The notes: generated by a model from the letters alone, not told the origin. 56,998 nucleotides of DNA from an uncultured Acidimicrobiales bacterium (GCA_937922045.1 CAKZXA010000071.1:1-56998), one strand, 5' to 3'. Positions 32,944 to 42,841 are shown, counted from the first letter of the stretch. Made by a program: numbers and translations.

Positions 32944-34935
32944 TTAGCTGCCACGCTCCGCTTGTTCGAGCTTTAACCCGACCTCTTCCCATTCGGCCAT
33001 GTACCGGGTGGCCCGCCGTCGGACGGTCTCATGTTCACTGATGAGTTCGTTCATCAAGGCCTTGTCGGCGTAGACCTCAGGCTCAGCCAATCGGCGTTCG
33101 AGTTCCCGCACCTTCTCCTCGGCCTCGGCTGACTGCTTCTCCAGCCGATTAAGACGCTTACGTAGATCTCGCGTCCGACGACTGAGCTCGTTACGAACCT
33201 CAGCGCTTTGGCGCTTCTCGGCCTTGCGGGAGGGCTTACCGCTCCCGTTTGCCGCCCCGTCGGCGGCCGACGCAGCCGCCTTTCCACGAGTTTGGCCACG
33301 GGTTCCGGTCGAAAGAGTGGAGCTTGCTCCGGCCGAGGCCGATCTCGGTGCGAGCACAGCCTCTTCGACATCGAGGTGGGAGGTTACCTTCCCGTCTCGC
33401 ACCTCGACCAGCCGATCGACCGTGTTGCGAATCAGGTACCGATCGTGGCTCACAAGCAAGACGGTGCCCGGGTAGGCGATGAGTGCATCTTCCAGCAGAT
33501 CGCAGCTCGGCAGATCGAGGTGATTGGTTGGCTCGTCGAGGATCAGCAGGTTCACGGTGTTGCACATGATCTCGGCCAAGGCCAGGCGGGTTCTCTCGCC
33601 ACCGGACAGAGCACCGACCCGTCTATCGACCGCATCGCCCGAGAAGCCAAACGAGCCAAGAACGGTCCGGTAGTTTCGGTTCTTCGGTTGTTCACCAACC
33701 GTGTGGCGAAATTCTTGTTCAACCGTTCGATTGAGATCGAGAGCGTCTACCTGGTGCTGAGCGAAATAGGCGATGTCGACATTTGCACCGAGCTTGGCCG
33801 ATCCGCTGAGTGGTGCGAGCTGGTCCATGATTACCTTGAGCAAGGTCGATTTACCGGCGCCGTTAGGTCCGACGAGTGCCAGCTTCTGGCCTCGTTCCAC
33901 CACGAGGTTGACGTCGGTCAGTAATGCTTCACCGTCGTACCCGATGGAAGCATCGTCGATCTCAACCACCAGACGGGACGATCTTGGTGGATCGGGAAAT
34001 CCGAACTTGAGTTTGAGTTCGTCCTCTTTCGGTACCTCGATTCGCTCCAACTTCTCAAGCGTCTTGATTCTCGATTGCACCTGGCGTGACTTCGTGGCCT
34101 TGTAGCGAAAGCGCTCGATGAAGCGTTCGACCCGCTCTATCTCCTTCGCTTGACGGGCAGCCGTCGCCTCCAACGTTGCCAGTCGCTCCTCACGGGCGAC
34201 GACAAACTCGGCGAAACCTCCCACGTACTCGAGAGCCTGGTTCCAGGCCACCTCGATGATGCGTTCAGCCACCGTGTCGATGAAGTCTCGATCGTGAGAG
34301 ACGAAGAGCAACGCTCCTGGCCAATTAACGAGCTGCTGCTCAAGCCAGCTCACCGAGTCGACGTCGAGGTGATTCGTCGGCTCGTCGAGAATGAGAACAT
34401 CCGGCTTCTGGAGCAGGAGTCGAGCCAGAGCGGCACGCATCTGCCAGCCGCCAGACATCTCTTTAAGGGGCCGGTCCATATCGACTGTGTCGAATCCTAG
34501 CCCGCCCAGAATTCGTCGAGCGTCGGCCTCAAGCTGGTAGCCACCGAGCGTTTCGTACCTGCTCTGTACATCTCCATAGCGTTCGATGAGATCATCGGAG
34601 ATCGACTCGCTCGATGCCATCTCCGCATCAAGCTCGCGAAGTTTCATCTCGAGTTCGACGATAGGTCCGGCGCCTCGCATCACCTCTTCGAGTACGGTCC
34701 CAGACCATGACTCGAGGAGTTCCTGTGGCAGGTAGCCGATGAGGTAGTCGTTCGGCTTCGACACCGAGCCCGAATCGGCCTCCTGGATACCCATGAGGAT
34801 CTCGAGGATGGTCGTCTTGCCAACACCGTTTCCGCCGATGAGCGCCACCCGCCGTCCGGCGGACAGTTGAAACGTGACGTCGCGAAAGAGCATTCGATCG
34901 CCGTGTGTTTTAGCAAGCCCCGATACGGTCAGCAC
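32944..34935 (-). CDS. ABC-F family ATPase
   Basis: The 663-residue protein has two ABC ATPase domains and no membrane segment, the pattern of ribosome-associated ABC-F proteins. Walker A motifs are GGNGVGKTT (34-42) and GPNGAGKST (second domain); both have LSGGE/MSGG signatures and LDEPTNHLD. The linker between domains (about 240-300) is charged, with a helical [17 protein letters not shown]-terminal coiled-coil ([20 protein letters not shown]) is Uup-like and may bind nucleic acid. GTG 34935 is a leaderless-type start (TAGCCT, 7 nt). It may help translation or give resistance to ribosome-targeting drugs; which is unknown. Confidence 0.9.
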   Translation of the reverse strand: MLTVSGLAKTHGDRMLFRDVTFQLSAGRRVALIGGNGVGKTTILEILMGIQEADSGSVSKPNDYLIGYLPQELLESWSGTVLEEVMRGAGPIVELEMKLRELDAEMASSESISDDLIERYGDVQSRYETLGGYQLEADARRILGGLGFDTVDMDRPLKEMSGGWQMRAALARLLLQKPDVLILDEPTNHLDVDSVSWLEQQLVNWPGALLFVSHDRDFIDTVAERIIEVAWNQALEYVGGFAEFVVAREERLATLEATAARQAKEIERVERFIERFRYKATKSRQVQSRIKTLEKLERIEVPKEDELKLKFGFPDPPRSSRLVVEIDDASIGYDGEALLTDVNLVVERGQKLALVGPNGAGKSTLLKVIMDQLAPLSGSAKLGANVDIAYFAQHQVDALDLNRTVEQEFRHTVGEQPKNRNYRTVLGSFGFSGDAVDRRVGALSGGERTRLALAEIMCNTVNLLILDEPTNHLDLPSCDLLEDALIAYPGTVLLVSHDRYLIRNTVDRLVEVRDGKVTSHLDVEEAVLAPRSASAGASSTLSTGTRGQTRGKAAASAADGAANGSGKPSRKAEKRQSAEVRNELSRRTRDLRKRLNRLEKQSAEAEEKVRELERRLAEPEVYADKALMNELISEHETVRRRATRYMAEWEEVGLKLEQAERGS

Positions 34936-34942
34936 CGCACTG

Positions 34943-34948
34943 AGGCTA
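34943..34948 (-). promoter_or_regulatory. -10 hexamer for a leaderless start (34935)
   Basis: On the minus strand TAGCCT ends 7 nt before the GTG start of the ABC-F gene. Confidence 0.55.
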
Positions 34949-34963
34949 CCGGCGGCAGTTCGC

Positions 34964-35362
34964 TCAACGCACCGCGGGCGGCCGGTGATGTGGTGGATTC
35001 TTGTCGAGGGCGCCCGGTTTACCGAAGACCAAGGTCACGGTGCCCAGTAGCGAATCAGCGTCGACGGGGCCCCAGCTGCGGCTATCGGTGCCTTCGGCCG
35101 GGTTGTCGCTCGCCAACACGATGTGTCCTTCGACGAAGGCGGCTATTCGCTTCACGATGAGCAGCGAGCTCCGATCCGGGTGATTGGCCACAACGATGTC
35201 GCCGACTGACGGCCTCAACGAGGCGTCGATCAGAACCTGGTCGCCCTGCTCCAACGTGGGCAGCATCGATGCGCCATCGACGCGAATGCGCCGCCGCCGG
35301 CCAATCATCCATGCCGGGATCTCACGAAAAGCAACGAGGGTGGACCGATCGAGCAGAAGCAT
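34964..35362 (-). CDS. sodX: Nickel superoxide dismutase maturation protease
   Basis: A 132-residue S24/S26 signal-peptidase-like protein. [10 protein letters not shown] holds the catalytic Ser and LLIVKRI the general-base Lys. Strands like [16 protein letters not shown] and [10 protein letters not shown] match LexA/signal peptidase folds. There is no membrane segment, which fits a cytoplasmic protease that trims the SodN leader. It lies 59 nt downstream of sodN on the same strand, the usual gene order of Ni-SOD loci. Confidence 0.9.
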   Translation of the reverse strand: MLLLDRSTLVAFREIPAWMIGRRRRIRVDGASMLPTLEQGDQVLIDASLRPSVGDIVVANHPDRSSLLIVKRIAAFVEGHIVLASDNPAEGTDSRSWGPVDADSLLGTVTLVFGKPGALDKNPPHHRPPAVR

Positions 35363-35421
35363 CGGATCAGCCCACCCTCGTGGAAGAATGCAGTTTGCCT
35401 ACGGTGACAGCCGGTCTTGCG

Positions 35422-35880
35422 TCAGCTGGCCGTGTACCAGGGGATGTCGCGGCCCTTAGAGGCCCAGAACATGTTGTGGATAGCTTCGATCTGCGTCATC
35501 AGCTCATTGGCGGCGTCGAGGCTCACGGAGGTCTTGCAGGCAGATGCCTGCTTCGCTCCGTTCCAGAACGTGGTGTGAAGCTCTGGGAACTGTTCGAGAT
35601 GCTGTGGCTTGAAGTAGTCGTGCCACAAGATGTTCAGTTCCCGCTTGACCTTCTCAGCCTCTTCTTCCTTGATGGCCACGAAGCGGCTATAGGTGTTGTG
35701 TGCACCTTCGGCCGACATATCGAGGTCAAGCAGCTTCTTGGTCATCGATAGCACGGCCTCGCCGGCGATCCGAGCACTCGCTGGATCATAGACGCCGCAA
35801 GGGCCGTCACAGTGCGCTGAGGCAACCGGAGCGGGGCGCAGGGCGTCGAGGCTACGGAGCAGGTGAGCAGTTAGATTCAT
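35422..35880 (-). CDS. sodN: Nickel-type superoxide dismutase
   Basis: The 152-residue precursor carries the nickel hook HCDGPCG; after removal of the 22-residue leader (ending PVASA) the mature enzyme starts with His23-Cys24, and Cys28 is the second thiolate ligand. The body is four-helix, as in Streptomyces SodN (LDMSAEGAHNTYSRFVAIKEEEAEKVKREL, ILWHDYF). AGGAGG lies 5 nt before the ATG. It removes superoxide in the cytoplasm. In Streptomyces, nickel and the Nur regulator control the SOD genes. An inverted repeat lies 66-104 bp upstream here. Confidence 0.96.
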   Translation of the reverse strand: MNLTAHLLRSLDALRPAPVASAHCDGPCGVYDPASARIAGEAVLSMTKKLLDLDMSAEGAHNTYSRFVAIKEEEAEKVKRELNILWHDYFKPQHLEQFPELHTTFWNGAKQASACKTSVSLDAANELMTQIEAIHNMFWASKGRDIPWYTAS

Positions 35881-35945
35881 GGATCCTCCTGAGTACCAGT
35901 CGCTCGGTCGCCGTTGGCAGGCCCCCTACGAGAGGTGACCACATG

Positions 35946-35984
35946 GCGAAGCAAAGCGCTGGAGGCGGTGTTCGGTTGCTTCGC
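35946..35984. promoter_or_regulatory. 9-bp inverted repeat upstream of sodN
   Basis: GCGAAGCAA (35946-35954) and TTGCTTCGC (35976-35984) are perfect inverted arms, 21 nt apart. They lie between sodN and the divergent thioesterase gene and could be a dimer binding site. It is unlike a standard Nur box in spacing. Confidence 0.45.
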
Positions 35985-36114
35985 AGCGTATCCCAAGCCC
36001 TTGGCTGAACCCCAACTTTCGCTCAAGAGTTGATCGATGGCAGTGAACGGCCCATGGCGGAGACGACCGATGACCGGTTCGAAACGAAAACAGGGCGCAG
36101 CGGCGGCGAGTCGC

Positions 36115-36120
36115 TAGTGT
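36115..36120 (+). promoter_or_regulatory. -10 hexamer for a leaderless start (36127)
   Basis: TAGTGT ends 6 nt before the ATG at 36127. Confidence 0.6.
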
Positions 36121-36126
36121 TTGGCC

Positions 36127-36564
36127 ATGGTTTCACCAAGCGTTTCACCGGGCGAGGCTGCAAAGGCGATGTATGACCGAGACGGCGCCTCTCAAGCCCT
36201 CGGTATCAAGATCGAGGACGTCGGTCCCGGAACGGCGATCGTCTCGATGATCGTACGCGACGACATGGTCAACGGGCTCGATGTCTGTCATGGCGGTCTG
36301 ATCTTCTCACTCGCCGATTCGGCGATGGCGTTCGCATCGAACTCCTACAATCAGTTCGCCATCGCGGTTCACGCCGACATCGATTGGATCAGTCCGGGGC
36401 GGCGAGGCACCACGCTCACCGCCACCGCCACCGAGCGTTCCAAGCGGGGTCGCAACGCCATCACCGATGTCGTCGTCGAAGATACCGAAGGCACGGTGAT
36501 CGCTCACTTTCGAGGCCGGACGCGTCTCATCGAGGGACAGCACGTGCCCGACGCTACGAACTAA
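36127..36564 (+). CDS. paaI: PaaI-type hotdog thioesterase
   Basis: A 145-residue single hotdog protein. The helix-start motif VCHGGLIFSLADSAMAFASNSYN is the PaaI signature: HGG binds the thioester and Asp in LADS is catalytic. Relatives hydrolyse hydroxyphenylacetyl-CoA made from phenylacetate. No other paa gene is present in this window, so it may be a general aryl-CoA or acyl-CoA housekeeping thioesterase. The leaderless hexamer supports ATG 36127 over an upstream in-frame start at 36121. It converges on a 2-hydroxyacid dehydrogenase gene. Confidence 0.88.
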   Translation: MVSPSVSPGEAAKAMYDRDGASQALGIKIEDVGPGTAIVSMIVRDDMVNGLDVCHGGLIFSLADSAMAFASNSYNQFAIAVHADIDWISPGRRGTTLTATATERSKRGRNAITDVVVEDTEGTVIAHFRGRTRLIEGQHVPDATN

Positions 36565-36575
36565 TCGCCAGCGTC

Positions 36576-37496
36576 CTAATAGCCAGCGTCGACGTCGACC
36601 ACGCCTTCGAGCGTTGAACCTTGGCCGAAAAGCCCGACGTTCCGCCGTATGTGGGCGGCGAGAAGCGGGATACCCATCTCTGGCGTGTTCCCGACATGAG
36701 GCGTGATCAGCACCCGTTGATGGGCCCACAAGGGGTGGCCGTCGGGAAGTGGCTCCGGCTCGGTCACATCGAGGCAGGCGCCACCCAACTGGCCGTCATC
36801 GAGGGCGGGGAGGAGGGCGGCAACGTCGACATGGCCACCTCGAGCGACATTGACCAGCCAGGCATGGTCTGCCATGGCCTGGAACTCAGCAGCACCAATG
36901 ATGTTCTCGGTCTCGCTGGTAAGAGCCAGCGCTAGAACGACGAGGTCTGCTCCTTCGAGCGCCTCCAGGCGCTGGTCGAAGGTAAAAGTGCGCTCGACGC
37001 CCTCCATCGGTTCATTCCGCCGGCGCACAACGCTTATTCGGCAGCCAAAGCCCTGCAGCAAGGTGACAAGCTCCTCAGCGATGCCGCCAGCGCCGAAAAT
37101 GGTGACACGACCATCAACGAGGTTGTGTCCTTCCGGCGGCTGCCAGCTCGACGCTCGGGCATAGGTCGAAAGACCGCGCAAGCCGGCCAGACCGAGGGCG
37201 AGTACGTGCTCGGCTACCGGCCTGGCGTAGACGCCACGGGCACAAGTCCAGGTTCGGCCATGGTCGAGGAACGGTACATAGGGTTCGATTCCGGCAAACG
37301 GTAGAGCCACCCATGAGACGTTTGGACCGCTGGCCACCGCGGCCGGAAGTTCGTGGGGTAGAGCTGGGTCAGCCCAGACGAGGGCCTCGGCATCGGCAAG
37401 CGCCACCACCTCTCCCCCACCCTCGCGAACCGCCTCCTCCAACGACTCGTAGCGACCCGACTTCGGCTCGACGGCTATTCGAGGCTTCGCATGCAT
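36576..37496 (-). CDS. D-2-hydroxyacid dehydrogenase
   Basis: A 306-residue NAD-binding member of the D-isomer family. GAGGIAEELVTLL is the dinucleotide-binding loop (one Gly replaced in the usual GxGxxG), NVARGGHVDVAALLPAL holds the conserved Arg, VTEPEPLPDGHPLW holds the Glu, and ITPHVGNT holds the catalytic His. ATG 37496 lies 8 nt after the stop of the metB-like gene, so it probably ends that operon. It likely reduces a keto acid to a D-hydroxy acid or the reverse. Substrate is unknown; glyoxylate/hydroxypyruvate activity is common in the family. Confidence 0.88.
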   Translation of the reverse strand: MHAKPRIAVEPKSGRYESLEEAVREGGGEVVALADAEALVWADPALPHELPAAVASGPNVSWVALPFAGIEPYVPFLDHGRTWTCARGVYARPVAEHVLALGLAGLRGLSTYARASSWQPPEGHNLVDGRVTIFGAGGIAEELVTLLQGFGCRISVVRRRNEPMEGVERTFTFDQRLEALEGADLVVLALALTSETENIIGAAEFQAMADHAWLVNVARGGHVDVAALLPALDDGQLGGACLDVTEPEPLPDGHPLWAHQRVLITPHVGNTPEMGIPLLAAHIRRNVGLFGQGSTLEGVVDVDAGY

Positions 37497-37504
37497 TGGC
37501 GCTC

Positions 37505-38680
37505 CTATCCAAGCGAGTCGAGAGCTGTCACCAGATCGGCGAGCAGATCATCGATGTCTTCGATACCGACCGAGAGGCGGACAAGATCGTCTGGCACCTC
37601 GAGGGGTGACCCGGCCGCCGACAGGTGGGTCATGGCCCCGGGATGCTCGATCAAGGACTCAACAGCTCCCAACGATTCAGCCAGCGTGAAAAGTTCGGTT
37701 CGTTCAGAGACTTGGAGGGCAGTGTCGCGAGATCCTGTCTGGAAGCTAACCATGCCCCCGAAACCGCTCATCTGTTCAACCGCCGCCTTGTGCCCAGGGT
37801 GATCGCTCAAACCTGGCCACAAGACCTTGGTCACGTTCCGGTGACCCTGAAGCATCTCGACGATTTGGGCCGCGTTCTCGTTGTGTCGGTCCATGCGAAC
37901 ACCGAGCGTCTTGACCCCGCGCAGGGTCAGGTAGCAATCCCAGGGACCGGGAACGGCACCCACCGCGTTCTGGATGAATGTGAGGTGATCATGGACCTCG
38001 GCCTCATTGGTGGCGACAAAGCCACCGACGACATCGGAGTGTCCACCGATGTACTTCGTGGTCGAGTGGACGACGATGTCTGCACCATGTGATAGCGGCT
38101 GCTGAAGGTAGGGCGTAGCAAACGTGTTGTCGACCACCAGGCGAGCCTCAGGATGAGCTCCGACCACTGCAGCGACAGCCGCTATGTCGACCACGGTAAG
38201 CAGCGGGTTGGTCGGGGTCTCGACCCACACCAGTTTTGTGTTGGCGGGCCATGCCCCGGCCAGTTCGCTCGGATCGGTCAGGTCGTGGGCCGACCAGGTG
38301 ATGCCAGCACGGGCGAAGACCTTCGCTATGAGGCGAAAAGTTCCGCCATACGCATCGTTGCCCATCACCACATGATCGCCGGGCTCCAACAGCCGAAGAA
38401 CCGCGTCTTCTGCGGCCAGGCCGCTCGCGAACGAAACCCCGAATGACGCCCCTTCGAGCGCGGCGAGCGCTGTCTGGAGAGCCGTCCTGGTCGGGTTGCC
38501 GGTGCGTGCGTACTCATAGCCGGAGTGCTTGCCCACCGCCTCCTGGGCGAAGGTGGACGTTTGGAACACAGGTACGGTCACGGCGCCCGTAACAGATTCT
38601 GGATCCTGGCCGCTGTGAATTGCCTTGGTGGCGAATCCCCATGCCTCCTCGCCTTGAGGCTCAGTGGTGTGGTCATTCAT
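37505..38680 (-). CDS. metB: Cystathionine gamma-lyase / gamma-synthase family
   Basis: A 391-residue PLP enzyme of the Cys/Met metabolism family. The cofactor Lys is K209 in HSTTKYIGGHSD. YEYARTGNPTR and the FASGLAAEDAVLR region bind substrate and cofactor. The family holds both gamma-synthases (MetB) and gamma-lyases, and the sequence alone does not separate them. Its 5' end overlaps the cbs gene by 8 nt, and cbs plus a gamma-lyase is the reverse transsulfuration route (homocysteine to cysteine). The mycobacterial gene of this neighbourhood is named metB, hence the symbol. Confidence 0.88.
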   Translation of the reverse strand: MNDHTTEPQGEEAWGFATKAIHSGQDPESVTGAVTVPVFQTSTFAQEAVGKHSGYEYARTGNPTRTALQTALAALEGASFGVSFASGLAAEDAVLRLLEPGDHVVMGNDAYGGTFRLIAKVFARAGITWSAHDLTDPSELAGAWPANTKLVWVETPTNPLLTVVDIAAVAAVVGAHPEARLVVDNTFATPYLQQPLSHGADIVVHSTTKYIGGHSDVVGGFVATNEAEVHDHLTFIQNAVGAVPGPWDCYLTLRGVKTLGVRMDRHNENAAQIVEMLQGHRNVTKVLWPGLSDHPGHKAAVEQMSGFGGMVSFQTGSRDTALQVSERTELFTLAESLGAVESLIEHPGAMTHLSAAGSPLEVPDDLVRLSVGIEDIDDLLADLVTALDSLG

Positions 38681-40064
38681 GGCGTGCTCCCGTAGTGGTC
38701 TGCGACTGGTCGGAAAGGAAAGACAAAAGATCGGCTCTGGCTACGACCGTTCGCGGACGGCCACCGTCGAGCACCAGAAGCGCAGGGGCCATATCAAGAA
38801 GCTGGACCGCCATTTCAACCGACTGCCCAACGCCGATTGTTGGCATCCGCGGGCTCATGACTTCCTCGACGGACTGCGACATGACCGCGCCCGATCCGAA
38901 GGCAGACTCCATGATCCGCAGCTCATCGATCGAGCCCATGACCTCGGCCGCGGCCAAGGGCATCTCCCCCTTGGCCACCGGGAGCTGGGAAACATCGTGT
39001 TCGTGCATCAGGGCTACCGCCTTGCGCACATCGTCGGCCGGTTGCACGTAGACCATGCCGGGAACATCCCCCTCTTTCGAGGCGAGGACATCGGCCACGG
39101 TCGGGCCATCGGCGGTAAGAAAGCCATAGTTGGCCATCCACTCGTCGTTGAAGACACGGCTGAGATACCCACGCCCGGAGTCGGGGATCAGGACCACCAC
39201 AAGATCGTCTGGTGTGAGCTCAGCGGCCAAGCGCAGCGAGGCAGCCACCGCTGTTCCACCCGAACCTCCGATGAGGAGCCCTTCTCGTTCACTCACCAGA
39301 CGAGCGGTGAGGAATGATTCCTGATCCGACACGGCGATTACCCGATCGACGATCGAAGGATCGTAGGTCGTCGGCCAGAAGTCTTCACCAACGCCCTCGA
39401 CGAGGTAGGGCCGACCAGACCCGCCGGAGTACACCGACCCTTCTGGATCGGCGGCCACGATCTGGACCGAAGGATCCTGCGATTTGAGATACCGGCCAAC
39501 ACCACTCAACGTGCCACCCGTGCCAGCTCCTGCCACAAAGTGGGTCACCTTCTTGGCAGTTTGTGTCCAGATCTCCGGACCGGTGCTCTCGAAATGGGAA
39601 AGCGGATTGGCTGGATTGGCGTACTGGTTAGGTCGATAAGCGTTCGGCCGTTCGGACACAAGACGTTCGGCCGTCGAGTAGTACGAGGCGGGGTCGTCTG
39701 GCGGCACCGCGACCGAGCACACCACCACTTCGGCTCCATAGGCTCGGAGGAGATCGATCTTCTCGGGAGCGACCTTGTCGGTGACGACGAAGACGCAGTC
39801 GTAGCCACGCTGGGCGGCGACGATGGCTAGGCCAACGCCCGTGTTGCCAGACGTTGGTTCCACGATCGTCCCGCCGGGCTTCAGCAGACCATCACGCTCG
39901 GCCTGATCGATCATCCAGACGGCAGCGCGATCCTTCGAACTCCCGCCCGGGTTCGTTGTCTCCAACTTGGCCACGACCGGACAAGGCAAACTGGCCCCGA
40001 CCTGTTTCAGGCGCACGATGGGTGTATTGCCGATCAGGTCAAGAACTGAGTCTGCAATCTCCAT
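38673..40064 (-). CDS. cbs: Cystathionine beta-synthase
   Basis: The start is at ATG 40064, with AGGAGA upstream; 463 residues. The PLP-binding Lys is K44 in SSKDRAA; the phosphate loop is GTGGTLSGVG, and SGNTGVG is present. After about 330 come two CBS-type nucleotide-binding domains (MVYVQPADDVRKAVALMHEHDVSQLPV; MPTIGVGQSVEMAVQLLD), the layout of cystathionine beta-synthases and not of cysteine synthases. There is no heme domain. It condenses serine or an activated serine with homocysteine. Regulation by an adenylate or SAM through the CBS pair is likely. Its 3' end overlaps the metB-like gene. Confidence 0.92.
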   Translation of the reverse strand: MEIADSVLDLIGNTPIVRLKQVGASLPCPVVAKLETTNPGGSSKDRAAVWMIDQAERDGLLKPGGTIVEPTSGNTGVGLAIVAAQRGYDCVFVVTDKVAPEKIDLLRAYGAEVVVCSVAVPPDDPASYYSTAERLVSERPNAYRPNQYANPANPLSHFESTGPEIWTQTAKKVTHFVAGAGTGGTLSGVGRYLKSQDPSVQIVAADPEGSVYSGGSGRPYLVEGVGEDFWPTTYDPSIVDRVIAVSDQESFLTARLVSEREGLLIGGSGGTAVAASLRLAAELTPDDLVVVLIPDSGRGYLSRVFNDEWMANYGFLTADGPTVADVLASKEGDVPGMVYVQPADDVRKAVALMHEHDVSQLPVAKGEMPLAAAEVMGSIDELRIMESAFGSGAVMSQSVEEVMSPRMPTIGVGQSVEMAVQLLDMAPALLVLDGGRPRTVVARADLLSFLSDQSQTTTGARHE

Positions 40065-40124
40065 GGGCTGTCTCCTAATCGTCGGGCCGACCACTAGGCA
40101 CTCTACCCACGCGACTCCCGATGT

Positions 40125-42737
40125 TCAGCTATCGGCCTGGTCGGCCTCAGCCATAACCGAATCACGGCTGGCGTCGATCTCCAGCTCGATGACCGAGGAC
40201 CTGTTGTCGAGCGTCGACGCATTCAGATCGACCACGGGAACATCACCGCTCGAGCCGATCGGTTTGCTCGAACGCTCGATGGATTCCACCACCCGCCAGC
40301 CCTCGTCGGGACCGACGACAAGCCACAGAACCCCGGTCTTTCGCTCACCGACTCGGCGTCCTAGCAAGCGGCCATTCTCGTCGATCAACGACCGATCGGG
40401 CTGATCGGTGATGACGAGAACCTTCGACACCACATTCTCGGCGAGCGGTCGAACGGAGACCAGGCGAGGCGCTTCTCCCTCAACCTGCACACCAGCATCG
40501 ATCATCGTTTGTTGCCGCTCTTCCGCCTGACTATAAACGGCGGTCTCGGCATGGAAGACGTTGTCCAACGGCAGCTTGCCAGGGCTCCGCTCAAGATCGT
40601 GTTCGGCAGCAATGACCGTCGAGATGATTCTGCTCCATCGCGGGTCGAGCTCTTCGATCGGCTCAGCCGCCGACCGACGGTCAAGACCTGAATGCTGATA
40701 GATCCTCAGTGGCCGAGCAAGGCGATGGAACTGCCAACGTTGGGCGAGTAGAGCGGGCCGCAAGGCCAACACGCCGGCGATGAGCACGACCACCGCCGAG
40801 ACGGCTAAACAAATCCCGAGCCGGGAGGTCAGCGGGCCACCACCGAGTCGGGCGATGGGGGGCAAGGCCACGGCCGCAGCGAGCAGCGTGGCCAGTCCTA
40901 GGGTGGCGTCCAGAGCGTGAGCCTGATCGCTCCAGCGCAGCTCCGGCCGTTGTGTCAGCTCAGTGACCAGCTCAACACTGATAAGCATCGTCGCCACCGA
41001 GATGACGCCGAGTCCCGTGAGAAGTTCAGCTTCGGTGATCGATGGCACCAGCAGCCGGAAAATGCCAACGACCGCAGCCCCCTCAAGCAGCTGGAGTACG
41101 AGACCGGTCAAGGCCACGCCGAGGCCGCCGGTCGCCATGTAGAGGGCAAGGCCGATCGCGGCCGCAAGCGCCAGAATGGCGCTCAAAACCCGGGCGGTTG
41201 ATCGAGTGGGAGGTCTCGGCAACTCGATCGCAGCAAGCGACTGATCACCCACTCGGGTTTCGGCTAGCTGATCGGCGAGGTCGACCCGTGCCGATGAGCC
41301 CAGAGCGACGTTCTCTTTCGACGGCACGACGATAGCCAGGCGATCCAAGGCCGCATTATCGGAACGGTCGAGAAGTGCTGGACCAATCAAGGAATGAGCG
41401 TCGTCGACATCGATAGCCGATCCGCTGAGGAATCGCTTGGTCCCGATGTCAACCCATGCGACGGAGGGCTCAGAGACCAGATCGGCGACCCAACGGTCTC
41501 GCTCCACAGGTGAGGCCTCGGCGGGTAAGACCACGGCCAGCGCCTCGGTTGGATCGGCTCCCTGAGACAGGAGGAATCGCTCGGCGGTGGCTACTCGTGA
41601 GTCTCGATCGAGGTCGGTTGGGCGTAGCAGGCCACCAGACCCGGTTCCCCATCCAAAGCCAGCAAGAATGGTGAGCACCAGAACGAACAAGCCGAGCAGT
41701 CCGATACCGAAGTTTCGGCCGTCAATCGACGCTAACCACTGGCTCGCAGGTTCAACCGACAAGGGCGTTGTTCGGCTTCCGTCTAAGACGAACGGCACGA
41801 TGGCGCAGGTCAGGATCAGGGCGGTTATCGCACCGATGCTCACCGTCAAGAGAGCTGAACGTCCGCCACCGGCAATTTCGGCCACACCTGCGCCTACCAG
41901 CACCGCCATGAGCGGAAGACCGAATCTGGATGCAACATCAAAGATTGAGGTGGTTATCCGATCGGACCCAACCGTAGCTTCCGTGGATTCTGCCGCTGCC
42001 TCCTCAAACCACCGGATGAAGGCCAGAGTGGCTGAGACCACCACGACCAGAGCGGCGAGAGCGCCCGGGAGGATGGTCGTCGCCAGTGTCCCATCGAAGG
42101 GACCGACGAGACGGGCAGCCAACTCGCTGGACAGCGGGACCGACACCACGGCGCCGATCCCCACCGCGGCGAAACCACGCCAGCCAAAGCGGACGAGGGC
42201 GTAGGCAGCTGCGAGCAGGCCCACGAGGACAATGCCGAGGAGGCTCCGACGGTAGCTGGAGATAATCGACCGTTCGAAGGCGGCGCGACCGCCGAAGGTA
42301 ACGGTGTGCTCGCTGTCGTCGAGGAACTCATTAATGGATGCTTCGATATCATCTCCGAGCCAGCTATTTCCCACGTCGTCGTCGACGTTCGTTACATAGA
42401 CGACGAAACCGCCCGATCGCCCTTCGCCAGCGGCTCGCACCACACCAGGCACTCGTTCGATCTCGGAAAGCAGACCGGGCAAGGCGGCCTTAGCCTCAGT
42501 CTCGTCGATCTCGGCCTCTACGAGGGCTACAAGCGACGGCACGACGTTGCTGACGTCGACGAGATCTTCGATCTGATCGGATCCATCGCCGTCGGACTGC
42601 CCCTGGGCAGCAGCCGCCACGCCGAACACCAGACCAAGCGTCAAAAAGGCGAACACCATCAAGCGAGCTGCCTGAGCAGCCCGTCCCCCACCCCGCCAGG
42701 GCGTTTCCGATGCCTCGATCACTGCAAGATGATCCAC
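40125..42737 (-). CDS. MMPL/RND-like integral membrane protein with C-terminal soluble domain
   Basis: The 870-residue protein has the RND two-repeat plan: one membrane helix (26-46), an outer domain (about 47-163), five helices (about 166-320), then a helix (343-363), a second outer domain (364-512) and five more helices (513-663). Both outer domains carry short conserved strands (FVVYVTNVDDDVG; AVVLPAEASPVERDRWV) as in MMPL-type exporters. A cytoplasmic 200-residue tail follows (about 664-870), with a beta-rich TGVLWLVVGPDEGWRVVESIE stretch resembling NTF2/Tim44-like sensors. It may export a lipid or small molecule. GTG 42737 has TACCCT 7 nt upstream. It lies 60 nt upstream of cbs. Confidence 0.75.
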   Translation of the reverse strand: MDHLAVIEASETPWRGGGRAAQAARLMVFAFLTLGLVFGVAAAAQGQSDGDGSDQIEDLVDVSNVVPSLVALVEAEIDETEAKAALPGLLSEIERVPGVVRAAGEGRSGGFVVYVTNVDDDVGNSWLGDDIEASINEFLDDSEHTVTFGGRAAFERSIISSYRRSLLGIVLVGLLAAAYALVRFGWRGFAAVGIGAVVSVPLSSELAARLVGPFDGTLATTILPGALAALVVVVSATLAFIRWFEEAAAESTEATVGSDRITTSIFDVASRFGLPLMAVLVGAGVAEIAGGGRSALLTVSIGAITALILTCAIVPFVLDGSRTTPLSVEPASQWLASIDGRNFGIGLLGLFVLVLTILAGFGWGTGSGGLLRPTDLDRDSRVATAERFLLSQGADPTEALAVVLPAEASPVERDRWVADLVSEPSVAWVDIGTKRFLSGSAIDVDDAHSLIGPALLDRSDNAALDRLAIVVPSKENVALGSSARVDLADQLAETRVGDQSLAAIELPRPPTRSTARVLSAILALAAAIGLALYMATGGLGVALTGLVLQLLEGAAVVGIFRLLVPSITEAELLTGLGVISVATMLISVELVTELTQRPELRWSDQAHALDATLGLATLLAAAVALPPIARLGGGPLTSRLGICLAVSAVVVLIAGVLALRPALLAQRWQFHRLARPLRIYQHSGLDRRSAAEPIEELDPRWSRIISTVIAAEHDLERSPGKLPLDNVFHAETAVYSQAEERQQTMIDAGVQVEGEAPRLVSVRPLAENVVSKVLVITDQPDRSLIDENGRLLGRRVGERKTGVLWLVVGPDEGWRVVESIERSSKPIGSSGDVPVVDLNASTLDNRSSVIELEIDASRDSVMAEADQADS

Positions 42738-42744
42738 TACTCAC

Positions 42745-42750
42745 AGGGTA
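42745..42750 (-). promoter_or_regulatory. -10 hexamer for a leaderless start (42737)
   Basis: On the minus strand TACCCT ends 7 nt before the GTG start of the membrane protein. Confidence 0.55.
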
Positions 42751-42841
42751 GCGGACGACATCAACTCACCATCTTCGCTACAACCGGCCGATCAGTCCGT
42801 TGAAGTCGACACCCATGTAGGTTGGTCGCTACCGGCCTGTC

